From contig OY744471.1 in assembly GCA_963556145.1 (NCBI GenBank), positions 303,590-367,589 on the forward strand: 64,000 bases of DNA, in the 5' to 3' direction. Positions 49,201-59,750 of this stretch are shown one piece after another. The stretch comes from Hygrocybe punicea (Eukaryota > Basidiomycota > Agaricomycetes > Agaricales > Hygrophoraceae). Position numbers and translations under genes: made by a program. The notes beneath the pieces were generated by a model. The model ran no database searches and was not told the DNA's origin. It saw only the letters and a program-made list of their open reading frames with translations. The stretch's first letter is position 1, and each line of letters opens with the position of its first letter.

Positions 49201-52200
49201 GTTAGATCGCAGACGGGTGCGGCGGGTCACGGGCGTTCAGGCGTGCTTCGGGTGCCGTCGACACGTTTTTGGGACGTTCCTGGTGGTGGATCCGACAACG
49301 GAGGCGTTTTGACGGGCGGAGGGACTCGTCTTTGGGGCGACGGAGACGACTGTGGGACTGCGTGGGGTCGAGGGAGCGGGGAACGTGTGGTCCGGTGTGG
49401 CGGTATGGCATAGGGCGACGTAGGGCGACGGAGGCGGATGACGTGGGCGGATAAGAGGGAACGTGGGATTGCGTGACGTGGATCGTGGTTTCGTGAGGTC
49501 GTTCGAGGATGGCGAGAGGTCGAGGAGGCGGCAACGGGTGGTCGATGTCGGGGGACGGAGGCGGATGACGTGGGCGGATGAGACGACGTGGACTGGGAGA
49601 TAGATTGGGGGTGATACGGGTGGCGTTTCGTGTACTTTCGTGGCGGATATGCGTGGGGATTTGACAACGATGCGTCGGGTCGTGGAACGGGTTTGAGCGG
49701 CGTGTGGTCATGGTTTCGCGGGCGTAACCCAACGGGGGCTTTGTTTGGGCTCGCGAAGGGACTTGAAGGACGTCGTGGGGTTGGTCGAGGGCGTAGGTGG
49801 TCGAAGGGGAGTGGACGAGGACGGGGACGGCTGGGAAGTCGGGGTCGACGGGGAGTGACGTGGCAGCTTGCGTGGGACCACGAGGGACGGGGGCGGACGT
49901 GTTTGGGACAGTAGGGAGCCATGTCGAGGTGCGGAGGCGTGAACGTGGGTGTGGAAGGTGGTTGTACGCGGTGGTCGTTGGCGCTAGGTTGGCGAACGCG
50001 GCGGCACGAGGCGAGGTGGCATGATATGTCGTTGGGGGCTTGAACACAACGGGGACGGCTTGTACGGACTTGCGAGGGGCGATGTAGGATGCTGGGAACT
50101 GGTACGAGGCGGCGGTGGGTCCTACGAAGACGTGAGCGGCCGGGGACGTCGAGTAGGCGAGGGCACGACGTGGCGACGCGTGGGGCGTCGATAATGGCGA
50201 GGACGGCCTGTACTGGCTTTACGAACGACGGTGTGGGGCTCTGGGAGGCTTGTACGAAGCGGCGGATGGTCCAACGAGGACGTGAGCGGCCGGGGATGTC
50301 GAGTACGGGGGCACGAGGAAGTATGACGTGGCAACGCGTGAGGCATCGATGACGGCGAGGAGTGGCTCGTGAGTGCTCGCAACTGGTGTCGTGGGGCTGT
50401 AGGGAGTGGTACAAGGCGACGTGGAGGTCCGATGAGGGCGTGAGCGGCCGGGGATGTCGAGTACGCGGGGACACGAGGAAGGATGACGTGGCGACGCGTG
50501 AGGGGTCGATGACGGCGAGAATGGCTCGTGAGGGCTCGCGAGTGGTGTCGTGGGGCTGTAGGAAGCGGTACGAGATGACGGGGAGGTCCAACGAGGGCGT
50601 GGACGGCCGGAGATGTCGACTTCGCGGGGGCTTGAGGTTGGTTGACGTGGCACGCGTGTGGGGCATTGATGACGGCGAAGACGACTCGTGAGAGCTCGCG
50701 AGGGGCGTTGTGGGGACTTGGGAACTAGTACGAAGCGGAGGGTGGTCCAACGAGGACTTGAGCGGCCGGTGATGTCGAGTACGAGGAAGGATGACGTGGC
50801 AACGCGTGAGGGGTCGATGATGGCGAGGACGGCTCGTGAGGGCTTGCGAAGGGCGATGTGGGACTCTGGGAAGCGGTGCGAGGTGACGGGGTGTCCATCG
50901 AGGGCGTGAGCGGCCGGAGATGTCGACTAGGCGGGGGCACGAGGAGGGATGACGTGGCGACGCGTTGGGGGCTCGATAATGGCGAGGACGACTCGTGAGG
51001 GCTCGGGACTGGTGTCGTGGGGCTATAGCACGGTGTTGAGGGCTCGAACGCGGCGGGGCTGCTCGTACGGACTCGTGGAGGGCGGTGACGTGGTTTGCTG
51101 GTAACTTCGCGGGCTCAGACGACGGGGGCATGTCAAGGCTTGTTTCCGGTGACAAGTGCGAGTTCGTAGACGCGAGCAGCTGGGGGTGCACAGGCTAAAC
51201 CCGTTGCACGGAGATCCGTCTGTTCCGAGTTGTGAGTGACGCGTGAGTGCCGTTGGGCGAGTCGATGTTTTGGGGCTTTCCGATCGCGGTTTTTCGACGG
51301 GTATCGGTGGGGAGTGGGATTCCGAGCGTGTTGGGAGTCTATAAACGAATGTGGATGGGATGGATGTGACGGAATTCGAGTCGACGAAAGAGTGTTGTTG
51401 GATCGTGGCTGTGCAAGTTTCCTAAAGCGGGAAGCGGCCGTTGGGTTGGGCGGCACAAGGACGGGTTCGAGGTCGTTAGTGAAACTGAACAATTGTAGTC
51501 GGCAAAGAAGAGAAAATATCAATAGAATCAAACCCGGATGATGGTGTGATGGTTGGAGATCGGATGTCAGAGTGTTGGATGTCGGGTGCAAGGAGGTCGG
51601 GTAACGGGTAGCGGATGTGTAGAGTGCGGCGGAAGGATTTGTTCGGGAATGATGAAGGGAAATCTAGGGTTGTTGAATGAATGTGTGATGGACACTGAAT
51701 TATCCTCGCGGTGGGCTCCAGATGTAGATGCGGGTTCTTGGTGGCTTCGGAACTATATAAAGAAATAATATAAAGATCCTAACCTGTGGGTGTCAGCGTA
51801 GAAGTGACTGGATAATTCAGTGTCGGGAATAGTAGTAAAAGGAAGTGAAAGTGAAATAAAAGTAAAGCCGCCGCATAAACGGGACTAATAACGACGAATC
51901 CGGCGATGAACGGGGTGAAAATGGATAAATGACGATGAACCCGATGGTGAACGGACTGAAAACGAATGAACCCGACGATGCCGACGATGTCGGGTACGAC
52001 GGGTCGGGTCGGGTCGGGTCGGAAACGATGAATGAATATACGGGAACAATGAGGAAGACAACGAAGTAAACTATAAAAAGGCTAAGGAACTACGTGGACG
52101 AGCATTTGAAGGGATTTAAACGATTCTGACTATGAGGGAAACGGGGACTAAGGGTATCTTATTTTGTACGGTCGTCGGGGACCGTTTTTATAGTACATGA

Positions 52201-53633
52201 GTGTGTAGCTACTTTCGGACATGTCTACTTCGGCCGATAGAAACTACAAAGAAACACTGGAATGGGGAAGTGGAAAGGGGGGTTGCAAAGCAACGAAGAC
52301 AGGAAAGTGGAGGGGAAAACGAATATCCATGAAAAAGATTGGAAAAGTCCTACATATCTCCGAAAGGACGAGGGGATGCATAAATAAGGTAAATCCGAAG
52401 TCGGGGATTGAGTCCGAAGAGATCCATCTCCTGGAATTGGAACTCCGAGGCGTTTGAGGCTGACGGATTTAGCCCAAAAGCGGCCATCACAAAGCGGCAT
52501 GTGTCGGGTTACATCGGTCACGTCGGGTCACGTCACGTCGGGTTACGTCGGGTTACGTCGGGTTCGAATGCAAGTCGAATGGCGGCATCGGGTTGGTCCG
52601 GATTCGTGATATATCGATGATACGGACTCAGAGGGACGTCGACCCTCTACAACGCGGGAAGAGGAGGCCAGATGGATGGCAGAGGCAAATGCACGAGCGG
52701 AGGCGGAGAAAAGGCGAAAGGCGGCAGAGGAAAGGCGAGAGCGGCTTAGAATAGAACAACACGAGCAGCACTGGAATCAAGAAGCGGACCGGGTTGAAAG
52801 GGATGGAGCCGCGTATCGGCGGCGGCTCAGCGAAGAACGGCGAGCTGAAGCAAACGCATCGGTCGCGGGTGAACCAAGGACTGAGTCGATTCCGGAAGGT
52901 GAAGCCGCAGTTGAGCCAGAGGAAGGCCCCGTCGATCCGGCACCAGAGACACCGGCCGATGTAGAAGACGTAGATACGCCGGGCGTAGAGACGGGAGACT
53001 TGGCTGGTACGACGGTGAGTTCTTGTGTCGGTTCATTTGTTCTTTAGTCACTGATCCTGGTAACAGTTCACCAGGCCGTTTCCCCTACAACCCTGCACCA
53101 ACTGCGTCAAGGCGCAAGAGGCATGTCGAGGCGTCACGGGCTACGTGTGCGAACGATGCCGGAGGCTGAAGAAGAGATGTACTAACGCTACACACCAGAC
53201 GGGCGGGGGTCGGCGCAAGGTGGATACCGGAAAGGGCAAAGAGGTCGCGGTCGGCACGAGGAAGCCGTTGTCGTTCACGACAAAGCCCATCCGCAGTAGG
53301 CCTGCCCGGGCCTCAACGAGCAAACCGCGGGTCGAGGACGTGGAGTTGGTCGAGGACGATGACGAAGACGAGGAGGAGTCGGAGGAAGAGCGGCCGACGA
53401 AAAGGCTTAGGACGGCCTCGGCAGCGAACCTGTTCGTTTTGACGATGGAGAATTACGAGCAAGTGTCGGCGCGGCTAGCGGTCCTTACGGAGGAGCTGGG
53501 AGCCCTGGGCACCAACGTCAACCGTCACCTCGTCCACTTCGGTCAAGAGTTCCAGCAGCTTCGCGTCGATCTCGAACGGTCGACCTCAAGGTTGGCGATG
53601 TTGAAGCGGGATTACGAGACCGGCCGCCTGTAA
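46208..53633 (+). CDS. antisense accessory gene of the outer element: Zn2Cys6-type protein, split by a nested insertion
   Basis: This gene faces gag-pol. Exon 1 (46208-46396) reads SQVYDNFLAFVESIEPDVRA and so on. Intron 46397-46452 (GTGAGT...CAG) leads to exon 2, a Glu/Arg/Ala-rich predicted coiled coil. That exon is cut at 46636 by the nested element and resumes in frame at 52656 once one ACGC duplication is removed. Intron 53015-53066 leads to exon 3 with CTNCVKAQEACRGV and CERCRRLKKRC. The spacing Cys-2-Cys-6-Cys-7-Cys-2-Cys-6-Cys is that of fungal Zn(II)2Cys6 DNA-binding clusters. An acidic run, a basic patch (RPTKRLR) and a second helical region follow, ending 208 bp from the integrase stop. 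Unbroken length would be about 432 residues. Introns survive retrotransposition because they are antisense to the genomic RNA. Role unknown; a regulator or target-site factor is a guess. Confidence 0.75.
46637..47565 (-). repeat. nested element, left (3') LTR, 929 bp
   Basis: It begins TGTAGATGCGGG and ends GACCCTCTACA on the plus strand. It is rich in 'tcgggt' units, including a run (gggtcgggtcgggtcgggtcgg) near 46916-46937. By eye it equals the right copy. Confidence 0.92.
50131..51060. repeat. six-fold tandem repeat of about 150-160 bp inside the nested element
   Basis: The phrase 'gagcggccgg.gatgtcga' recurs with starts near 50131, 50281, 50439, 50598, 50757 and 50905, that is every 148-159 bp. 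Each copy is followed by related text ('gacgtggc.acgcgtgaggg.tcgatgatggcgag...ggctcgtgagggctcgcg'). Copies have diverged by substitutions and small indels. It accounts for the repetitive long frames on both strands. Confidence 0.8.
51703..51720 (-). other. primer-binding site of the nested element
   Basis: On the minus strand it reads TGGAGCCCACCGCGAGGA, starting two bases inside the 5' LTR. It begins with TGG, complementary to a tRNA CCA end. The specific tRNA was not identified. Confidence 0.7.
51723..52651 (-). repeat. nested element, right (5') LTR, 929 bp
   Basis: This is the direct repeat of 46637-47565 in the same orientation; no mismatch found by eye. It is followed by the ACGC duplication and the resumed exon of the antisense gene. 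Confidence 0.92.
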
Positions 53634-53841
53634 AATATATATATAAAAATAACGAGCCCATTGTATATATAAAAAAATATATCGTGTACATAAAAGACGT
53701 GTCAGCTTGTTCACCCAGCTAAGGAAAGCCAATCGGCTCCCAAAGACATAGGACTATTCGCATCATTCGTCATATCGTTAGAAAACTAAGAGGAACTAAA
53801 TAAAATGGGGGTATAACGTGGACAGAATATAAATGAAATGC

Positions 53842-56800
53842 TTAATCGTTGTCGGGTGAGGAGTCTATAGAGGGCGGGTACGTCGGATCATCAAGATCGT
53901 TTGAATCGGTATCGTCGGCATCGGGGTATTGTAAGAAGTCGTCCAACGGTATCGATATTTTTGAGCGGGCGTGGTAGGGTACGACTCGGAAAGCGGCAAA
54001 TCGAGATTTAGAAACCGCACCGTCGAGTTTGGCGAGTATGTAGGATCCGCCTTCTGTTTTCCTGACAACAACCAAGGGTCCAAAGTACCGCGGTTTTGCT
54101 TTACGATCGAGAGACATTTCGATACGTGAGTTTCGGACGAGAATGAGGTTACCGGGTTCGAAGTCGTAAACTTTGATCGTGTTGGCGTATTTCTGCTCGA
54201 ATTGCTGGGCGGACGCGAGCCGAGATTTGGTAAGCTTTTCTTTGACCCGATCGAGGTTGGCTTCTCGTTTACGAAGTTGTCGGGCGCGGATGACTATGAG
54301 GTTGGTCGTAGACATTGTATCTTGCGTCGGAACCATGTACGTAGCTTCGGCAAAATCGAATGGAAAAAGTGGTTCTACTCCGTGTGCGATGTAGTAGGAT
54401 GAGTATCCGAGGCTTTTGTGTGTCGTGACCCGTTCGGCCCAAAATACGGAGTGGGTTACGGTGTGCCATTTCTTTTCATCTCTGTCACAACTTTTCATAA
54501 TGGCCTCCCGGACATCTAGGTGGCGACGCTCAACGGGTCCGTTCGCTTGTGAGTTATAGGGCGAAATGCGGATGTGCCGGATACCGTAGCGGGAGGCGAG
54601 ATAGTTGAGCGCTTCTACGAACGGCTTGCCGTTGTCGGTAACGATTTCTTCGAGAGCGCCCCAACGGCATAAGATGTCTTCGAACAGGAATGTGCTGATG
54701 GTCGAGCCGGTCTCGCGGCGTAACATGCGGAACTCAGGGTAAGCGGACAGGGAGCAACGGGCTTGGACGATGTATCGATAGCCGCCGGATCGTGGCATAA
54801 ACATTGTGTCAACATACGCTTTACGAAATAGCGAGGCCAGTGTAGCGACGGTAGGCGGAATGTGATGATAACGCATTTGCCGTACTTGGCACTGATGGCA
54901 AGACTGGACGTACCACTTAACGTCGTGGTCGAGGTGCGGCCACCAGAAACGATCGAGTAGCCGAGCGCGGACGGAGAATATACCTTTGTGGCCGAGAGAG
55001 TCGTGAGCGTCTTTGAGTAACTGAAGCCGGCGGTCGGGTGGTATGACGAGTTTGTGTTTTCCGTGACGGTCTTTGCGCCAAAGCTTGTTATCGGTGACGA
55101 AGAATTCAAGGGCGTATCGTAAGAACAGACGGTATTCTTCGTCCGTGAAGTTCGCGGGTCAGGTTAGATCTCGTAACCAGATCTCGACGAGGGCAAGACG
55201 AGCGTCGGCCGCGCGGGCTTTATTGGATCGCGGTATGTCAGAAACGGCTTCCTGATTTGTGTAGACGAGGACGGCGGGTAATTCTTGGAGTCGGTCGGCT
55301 GTGGCACGGCAGCGGCCGCATACGGCAATCGGCTTAGACAGTATGGGGACGGGTCGGTAGTTGACGACTTCCATAAAGAAACCGTAGGAGTGGTCGAGCC
55401 AATCGTCGGAATTGTTGATCTCCTCGGGGTCTTCTGCAGCGCGGGGACGTCGGGAGAGTCCGTCGGGTGCACCGTGTGCGGAAGCGGGTACGTGAACGAG
55501 TCTAAAGTCAAATAAGAGCACGCCGGCTATCCATCGGTTGATCGTTGCATTGGGCTGAATGTCGGGGTTGTTGAGCATCCCTTTTATGTACTTCGCGTCG
55601 ACTTCGACGGTGAGGTTGCGGACGCCGATGATGAAGATTCGGTAGGTGCAAAGGGCCCTGAAGAGGCCGTAGAGTTCGAGCTTGGACTGGGAGTATCGGG
55701 CTTCGCGTTCGTTCCACGATATTGAACCAAAGCGATTCGGATAGCGCTTTCCGTCGGCGCGGATTTGCATAAGAACGAAGCCGACTCCAAGAACGGATGA
55801 ATCGACGGCGAGAATCACTTCCCATTCACGCGTGTAGTTGATAGCGCGCAGCGCTGGCGATGAAATGACGGCGTTTTTGAGGTAGTCGACGGCGGTCTCT
55901 TCTTCTTCACCAAATTCGAAGGGTATACCTTTGTGGGTAAGACGGACGAGGGGTCGGGAGTGGAGCGAGAAGTCCTTGATAAAAATACGCAAGACGCCGC
56001 AGATACCAAGAAAGGCGCGAACTTCGGTGAGGTTGGTCGGCAGTGGCCAATCGCGAATCTTCTGTACTTTGGAGTCGTCGGCTACTCTTCCTTCGTATGT
56101 GCATCGGTGGCCGACAACGATGACTGAGGGTCGACACAACTCGAGTTTTTTGCCGTTGAAGGTACCGCCGACATAGCGGAAACGCTGGATGACGCGGTTG
56201 ACACCTTGGAAGTGCTCCCAAATGAAACGTCGGATTGCCGGGTTCTCGGGTATAGTCTCGTAGGTACCGTCGGGTTGTTTGTAACGGGTTGGAGGCCCTT
56301 TGACGGGAATATTGTCCATATACGGAACGGCAAGATGAGGGATTTCATCACGGAGGATGTACGTGGAGTCACCGTGTAGGATCTGCGGGGAATTTGTGTA
56401 TCCCATAGCAATCCACGTAAGTCGAAGCGTTCCGAGTGGAGACTGAAAGGTCATATAGTCCCGAGACGAGGGGTGGACGAGGCGTTGGTCGAAAGAGACG
56501 AAGAGGTCGAAGGAAGCGTAGCAAGAGTGGCCGCCAAAGGCCTCGGCCAAGTGCTCGGTCATGGGCGGTACGGCGGGATCGCGGATAGTGACGGCATTAA
56601 GCGGCTGTAGATCGTGGACGATTCGAAGAGACTTCCCATCCTTTTTCAAAACGCAGAACCAGTGGGAGCGGTATGACGAATTCGAGGGTTCATAGGTACC
56701 GGCGTTAATTTTGTCTTTGATGATGCCGATGACTTCGTTAAGGATGCCGGGTGGGATTGGGATATTGCGATGGACCCACGGGTCGTGCGGTATGGTGGGA

Positions 56801-57500
56801 ATGTGGATCGGCGGGAAGTAGTCCGTATTGAACTGGCCTTTCTCGGATTCGTTCCAGGCGAAGGCGGCTTCTTGCGTTTTGATGATATGGTGGCCGAGTT
56901 TTTCTTCCTCAGGCCAAAGGAATCCATCCAGGTTCATCGGCATCGCGTCGTGTCGTTCCTGAGTATAGCGGGTGCCGGGTGTAAAGTCGGGCGGGTGAGT
57001 CGGGAGTGTGGGTAAATCGGCTAGCGGGTCGCCGGTGATCTCGCGTATGATACGGTATTCGTCGGGGAGAGTGGTAGAAATTGGGCGGATACGATCGGCT
57101 ACCTTCTTATACTTTTTCTTGGTAACGACTCCTTTTAGGTCCCTGGTAGGGGGGGTGGTATACGAGATATAAGTAGCGTGTTCAGTAGAGGCCTTGTTAC
57201 AAATATTCGAAGAAGAAATATGTGACGCAGGAGCGGAGATGGAACAAGACAAAGGAAGGGTATCGGTAGTACGTAGCTGATTTTGTACATCGGTCAACAA
57301 TGAAATGTACTGGGCGGCAGTCTGAGGCTGAGACGAAGAGAAATCTAAATCGATAGAAAAACATAAGTCCTCTTCTAGGGGAAACGGCAAAAGGGAAGCA
57401 TAGTTCGTGGTATAGGTGTGGTCGCTTTCGAGTGGCGGCTTCTCATCTCCCGGTGCGTCCTTTCCGAGAGGTATCTCCGGGTCCTCGACTTCTAAAAATC
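53842..57500 (-). pseudogene. outer element pol: RT, RNase H and integrase with an internal TGA and YMDN
   Basis: The frame, one base back from gag, is open from the gag stop. After a variable N-terminus come WVHRNIPIPPGILNEVIGII, SLRIVHDLQPLNAVTIRDPA, the first RT Asp in ASFDLFVSFDQR, FQSPLGTLRLTWIAMGYTNS and the catalytic box VPYMDNIPVKGPP. This reads Met-Asp-Asn (AAT at 56311-56313) where the second Asp is expected. RNase H has ILAVDSSVLGVGFVL and LSRRPRA. TGA at 55159-55161 then interrupts in frame. The same frame continues with the integrase zinc finger (DSLGHKG, CHQCQ), Asp in AYVDTMF, Asp in IVTDNGKPF and Glu in SQANGPVERRHLDVREAIM, so the D-D-E triad is intact. No chromodomain follows; the tail is Asp/Ser/Pro-rich. 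One stop and one active-site change make this copy unlikely to move by itself. Confidence 0.85.
57492..57500 (-). other. possible -1 frameshift site between gag and pol
   Basis: On the coding strand the gag frame ends GAT TTT TAG. Slipping back one base on the five-T run lets TTT re-pair perfectly and continues TTA GAA GTC into the pol frame, which is open from there. This 'shifty stop' is plausible but not a textbook heptamer. Confidence 0.45.
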
Positions 57501-59750
57501 CGGCTTTCCGGTGTCGGACCGCTCTCGTCGGTTCTTTTGGTTGTGCTCGATGGTGGGCAAGGTGACGACGGCGCCGGTGTTTGGATCCGTGATCGTGACT
57601 TGTTGTTCTCCGTTTTTATAATTCTTCGTAAGGGCCTCGGAAAGCGTGAAGAACGGGCGGCCGATGAGGATTTCGTAGGGGGCGTCGTCGACGACTTGGA
57701 CTTGGAGGAAAAGATCGACGTCGCCAAAAGTGAATTTTAGGTTGGCGATCCGGCCGAGGGTGTCGTTGTCACTTTTATTTGCCGACTGCATCCGCATCTT
57801 CATATTTTGGAGGCCATAACCGAGTTTCTCCCAAATATCGCGTCGCATGCCGATGATCATGGAACCGTTGTCGAGGACGCACTCGAATACGAATTTTCCG
57901 TTGATGAGCGGGTAGACCGCACGGAGAGGGACTGAGTCGCGGCCGACGACGAGCGGGACATTTTCCTGACAGTGTTGACAGGCGCGAGTGGGGATTTCAG
58001 GTGCGTGAAAATGGAAAACCTCGACGTTGTTACTCTCGGCAGTGACCTTTTTCGACGTAGTGAGGTCCTTCATGTGACGGCGGGCGTCGGACGACATGGC
58101 TAAAAGTTCTCGTTGCGAAATGCAGACTTGAGAATCAAGCGCGCGGTCGATGACGGATTTGGCGATACCGGGATCTTCGATGGGGGCTTGATAGCGGTAC
58201 TGGGGGTGCGATGCGGGAAGGTTCTGGGGTGTGCGCGGCACGAAGGCGGTCGGCTCGGTCGGCCGCGTGTTTGAAGGTGGAACGATGGTGATCGGGTGCT
58301 CGTTGACAGGTCTGGTAGACGTTTTCTCGGCGGGTTTCAAGGCGGGGACGGACGTGGAAGTGGCGGGCGGATTGGGATACGTCTCTCTAGACTTGCCTTT
58401 CGCTTTCGATGGGATCTCTACACCGTCGAATCTAACCCGTTTACGAAGCCACTGCACTTCGGCTTCCAGAACCTTGATTTGTTCGTTGTCGTTGTCGATG
58501 TGGGACGTCGTGGACTGAAAGATGTCGGCGTACTTGGTGGTGACCTCTGGTTCGTATGTGGGTACTTCGACGGCGGAGACGAAGTTAGCTTTGACATGAG
58601 GCGGCGGGTCGCGTTGGAACGGTTCTGTGGGGTTGCGGGCAGGGGGAGCACGGTTGCCGGGGTTCTGTGCGTGCCACGCGTCGAAGCGTTCCCTCATATT
58701 TTTGCCGACGATAGCCTTTGGAAGATACATTCTGTTAGGCAACACGATGCGGCCGTGCTCGTTCTTTCGGCATATTCCGTCTCGAGTGTACTGCTCGCAG
58801 ATGGGACAATCGCGTATACGATGGAACGGGTCGTCGCAAAAGAGGCAGTTGAAGTTGGTGAAACCCTGTCCCGCGGTGGTCGGCTCGGCCCTATTTGCAC
58901 ACGGCTTTGGGGGGTTGTTACGTTCGGTGAGGGCTTGCGTGAGGACGGCGAGTTGTTGCGAAACGAGACGAAAGAGGTCGGATACGTTAGGTTCGACCGG
59001 TTCCACTTTAGGAATGACCGGGTCATAGCGAGCGGGTGGCGGGTAGCGGGTGGCGGGTTCTATTGGAGTCGAGTACCGGATGGCGGCAGGCGACGTTGAC
59101 GATAGACGAGAGACGGTGGACGGTTCGGCCACGGTTCTGGCCAGCAGGAAGTGGGCGCAATTGTGGAAGTCCTGGAAGTCGTAAGGGTCGCTATGGAAAT
59201 GGTTCGGTTTTTGGTACTGCAGACGGGTTTTGATGTCCTTTTTAAGCTCGACATGGAAGCTGTTCTCGTACGCGATGTTGCGTTCTCGAGGAGAGATTCG
59301 ACCCTTGTCTAAGAGGAATCCCGAGATCCGAATGAACTCGCGGTAATATTCGCCAAGTTCGGTGCGGGTACGGATACCGTAAGCGGTTTGGGTGTGCGTA
59401 AGACGGTCGAGATCTGCCATAGTGTACCGGTGATCGTCTTCCGTGCCCGGGTATAGCACGAGTACGCTCCTTTTGAATGCGGCATAATCGACGCCGGTCG
59501 CGCTAGGTAAACTTGCCCAAAGCTCGTAGTCACTAAGCGACGCGTAGCGCAGACTATGCTTGATGCGTCCTGCGTCGTCGAGAGCGGCATCGGCAGCAAG
59601 TATCTCGACTTCTTCGAAGAAGCGGTTTAAATTGAGCGGGTTCCCGTCGAAGGTCGGGGCCATGGAGTGACAGCGAGCGGGCATTTGTCGTGGAGTAACA
59701 TGGGGAGCGGTAATGTGGGGAGCGGTCGAGGATCCAGAGGTCGAAGTCAT
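57492..59750 (-). CDS. outer element gag with aspartic protease
   Basis: ATG 59750 opens a 752-residue frame without stops. A Thr/Pro/His-rich start leads into a capsid-like helical domain (FDGNPLNLNRFFEEVEILAA, SLSDYELWASLPSATGVDYA, YPGTEDDHRYTMADLDRL). The retroviral zinc knuckle CLFCDDPFHRIRDC has spacing C-2-C-4-H-4-C and is followed by a segment typical of this lineage (GRIVLPNRMYLPKAIVG). Near the end comes a retropepsin-like domain: VFECVLDNGSMIIGMRRDIW holds Asp-Asn-Gly in the active-site position, with ILIGRPFF as the distal Ile-Gly-Arg element. Protease in the gag frame implies that pol is made by frameshift or reinitiation. The knuckle and capsid look intact, so this copy could still supply Gag. 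Confidence 0.85.
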   Translation of the reverse strand: MTSTSGSSTAPHITAPHVTPRQMPARCHSMAPTFDGNPLNLNRFFEEVEILAADAALDDAGRIKHSLRYASLSDYELWASLPSATGVDYAAFKRSVLVLYPGTEDDHRYTMADLDRLTHTQTAYGIRTRTELGEYYREFIRISGFLLDKGRISPRERNIAYENSFHVELKKDIKTRLQYQKPNHFHSDPYDFQDFHNCAHFLLARTVAEPSTVSRLSSTSPAAIRYSTPIEPATRYPPPARYDPVIPKVEPVEPNVSDLFRLVSQQLAVLTQALTERNNPPKPCANRAEPTTAGQGFTNFNCLFCDDPFHRIRDCPICEQYTRDGICRKNEHGRIVLPNRMYLPKAIVGKNMRERFDAWHAQNPGNRAPPARNPTEPFQRDPPPHVKANFVSAVEVPTYEPEVTTKYADIFQSTTSHIDNDNEQIKVLEAEVQWLRKRVRFDGVEIPSKAKGKSRETYPNPPATSTSVPALKPAEKTSTRPVNEHPITIVPPSNTRPTEPTAFVPRTPQNLPASHPQYRYQAPIEDPGIAKSVIDRALDSQVCISQRELLAMSSDARRHMKDLTTSKKVTAESNNVEVFHFHAPEIPTRACQHCQENVPLVVGRDSVPLRAVYPLINGKFVFECVLDNGSMIIGMRRDIWEKLGYGLQNMKMRMQSANKSDNDTLGRIANLKFTFGDVDLFLQVQVVDDAPYEILIGRPFFTLSEALTKNYKNGEQQVTITDPNTGAVVTLPTIEHNQKNRRERSDTGKPDF

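Larger units (their letters stand above)
46637..52651 (-). mobile_element. nested non-autonomous LTR element (6.0 kb)
   Basis: Two 929-bp direct repeats, TG...CA, are flanked by ACGC (46633-46636 and 52652-52655). I found no difference between the repeats by eye, so insertion is very recent. The 4.2-kb interior shows no gag, protease, RT or integrase. It has long Pro/Arg/His/Ser-rich frames on the minus strand (49227-51191, 654 codons) that reflect base composition and tandem repeats. Its primer-binding site is identical to the outer element's and equally spaced from the LTR, and its LTR end and polypurine flank are similar. It is therefore best seen as a non-autonomous relative served by the outer family's proteins. 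Confidence 0.88.

Noticed and set aside
49227..51191. 654-codon minus-strand open frame in the nested element
   Set aside because: Pro/Arg/His/Ser-rich throughout, follows the tandem repeat period, has parallel long frames on other frames, and shows no gag or pol motif. Base composition is the likely cause.
58296..59099. 267-codon plus-strand frame opposite gag
   Set aside because: Antisense shadow of the gag zinc-knuckle region with no conserved motif, unlike the intron-bearing antisense gene at 46208-53633.
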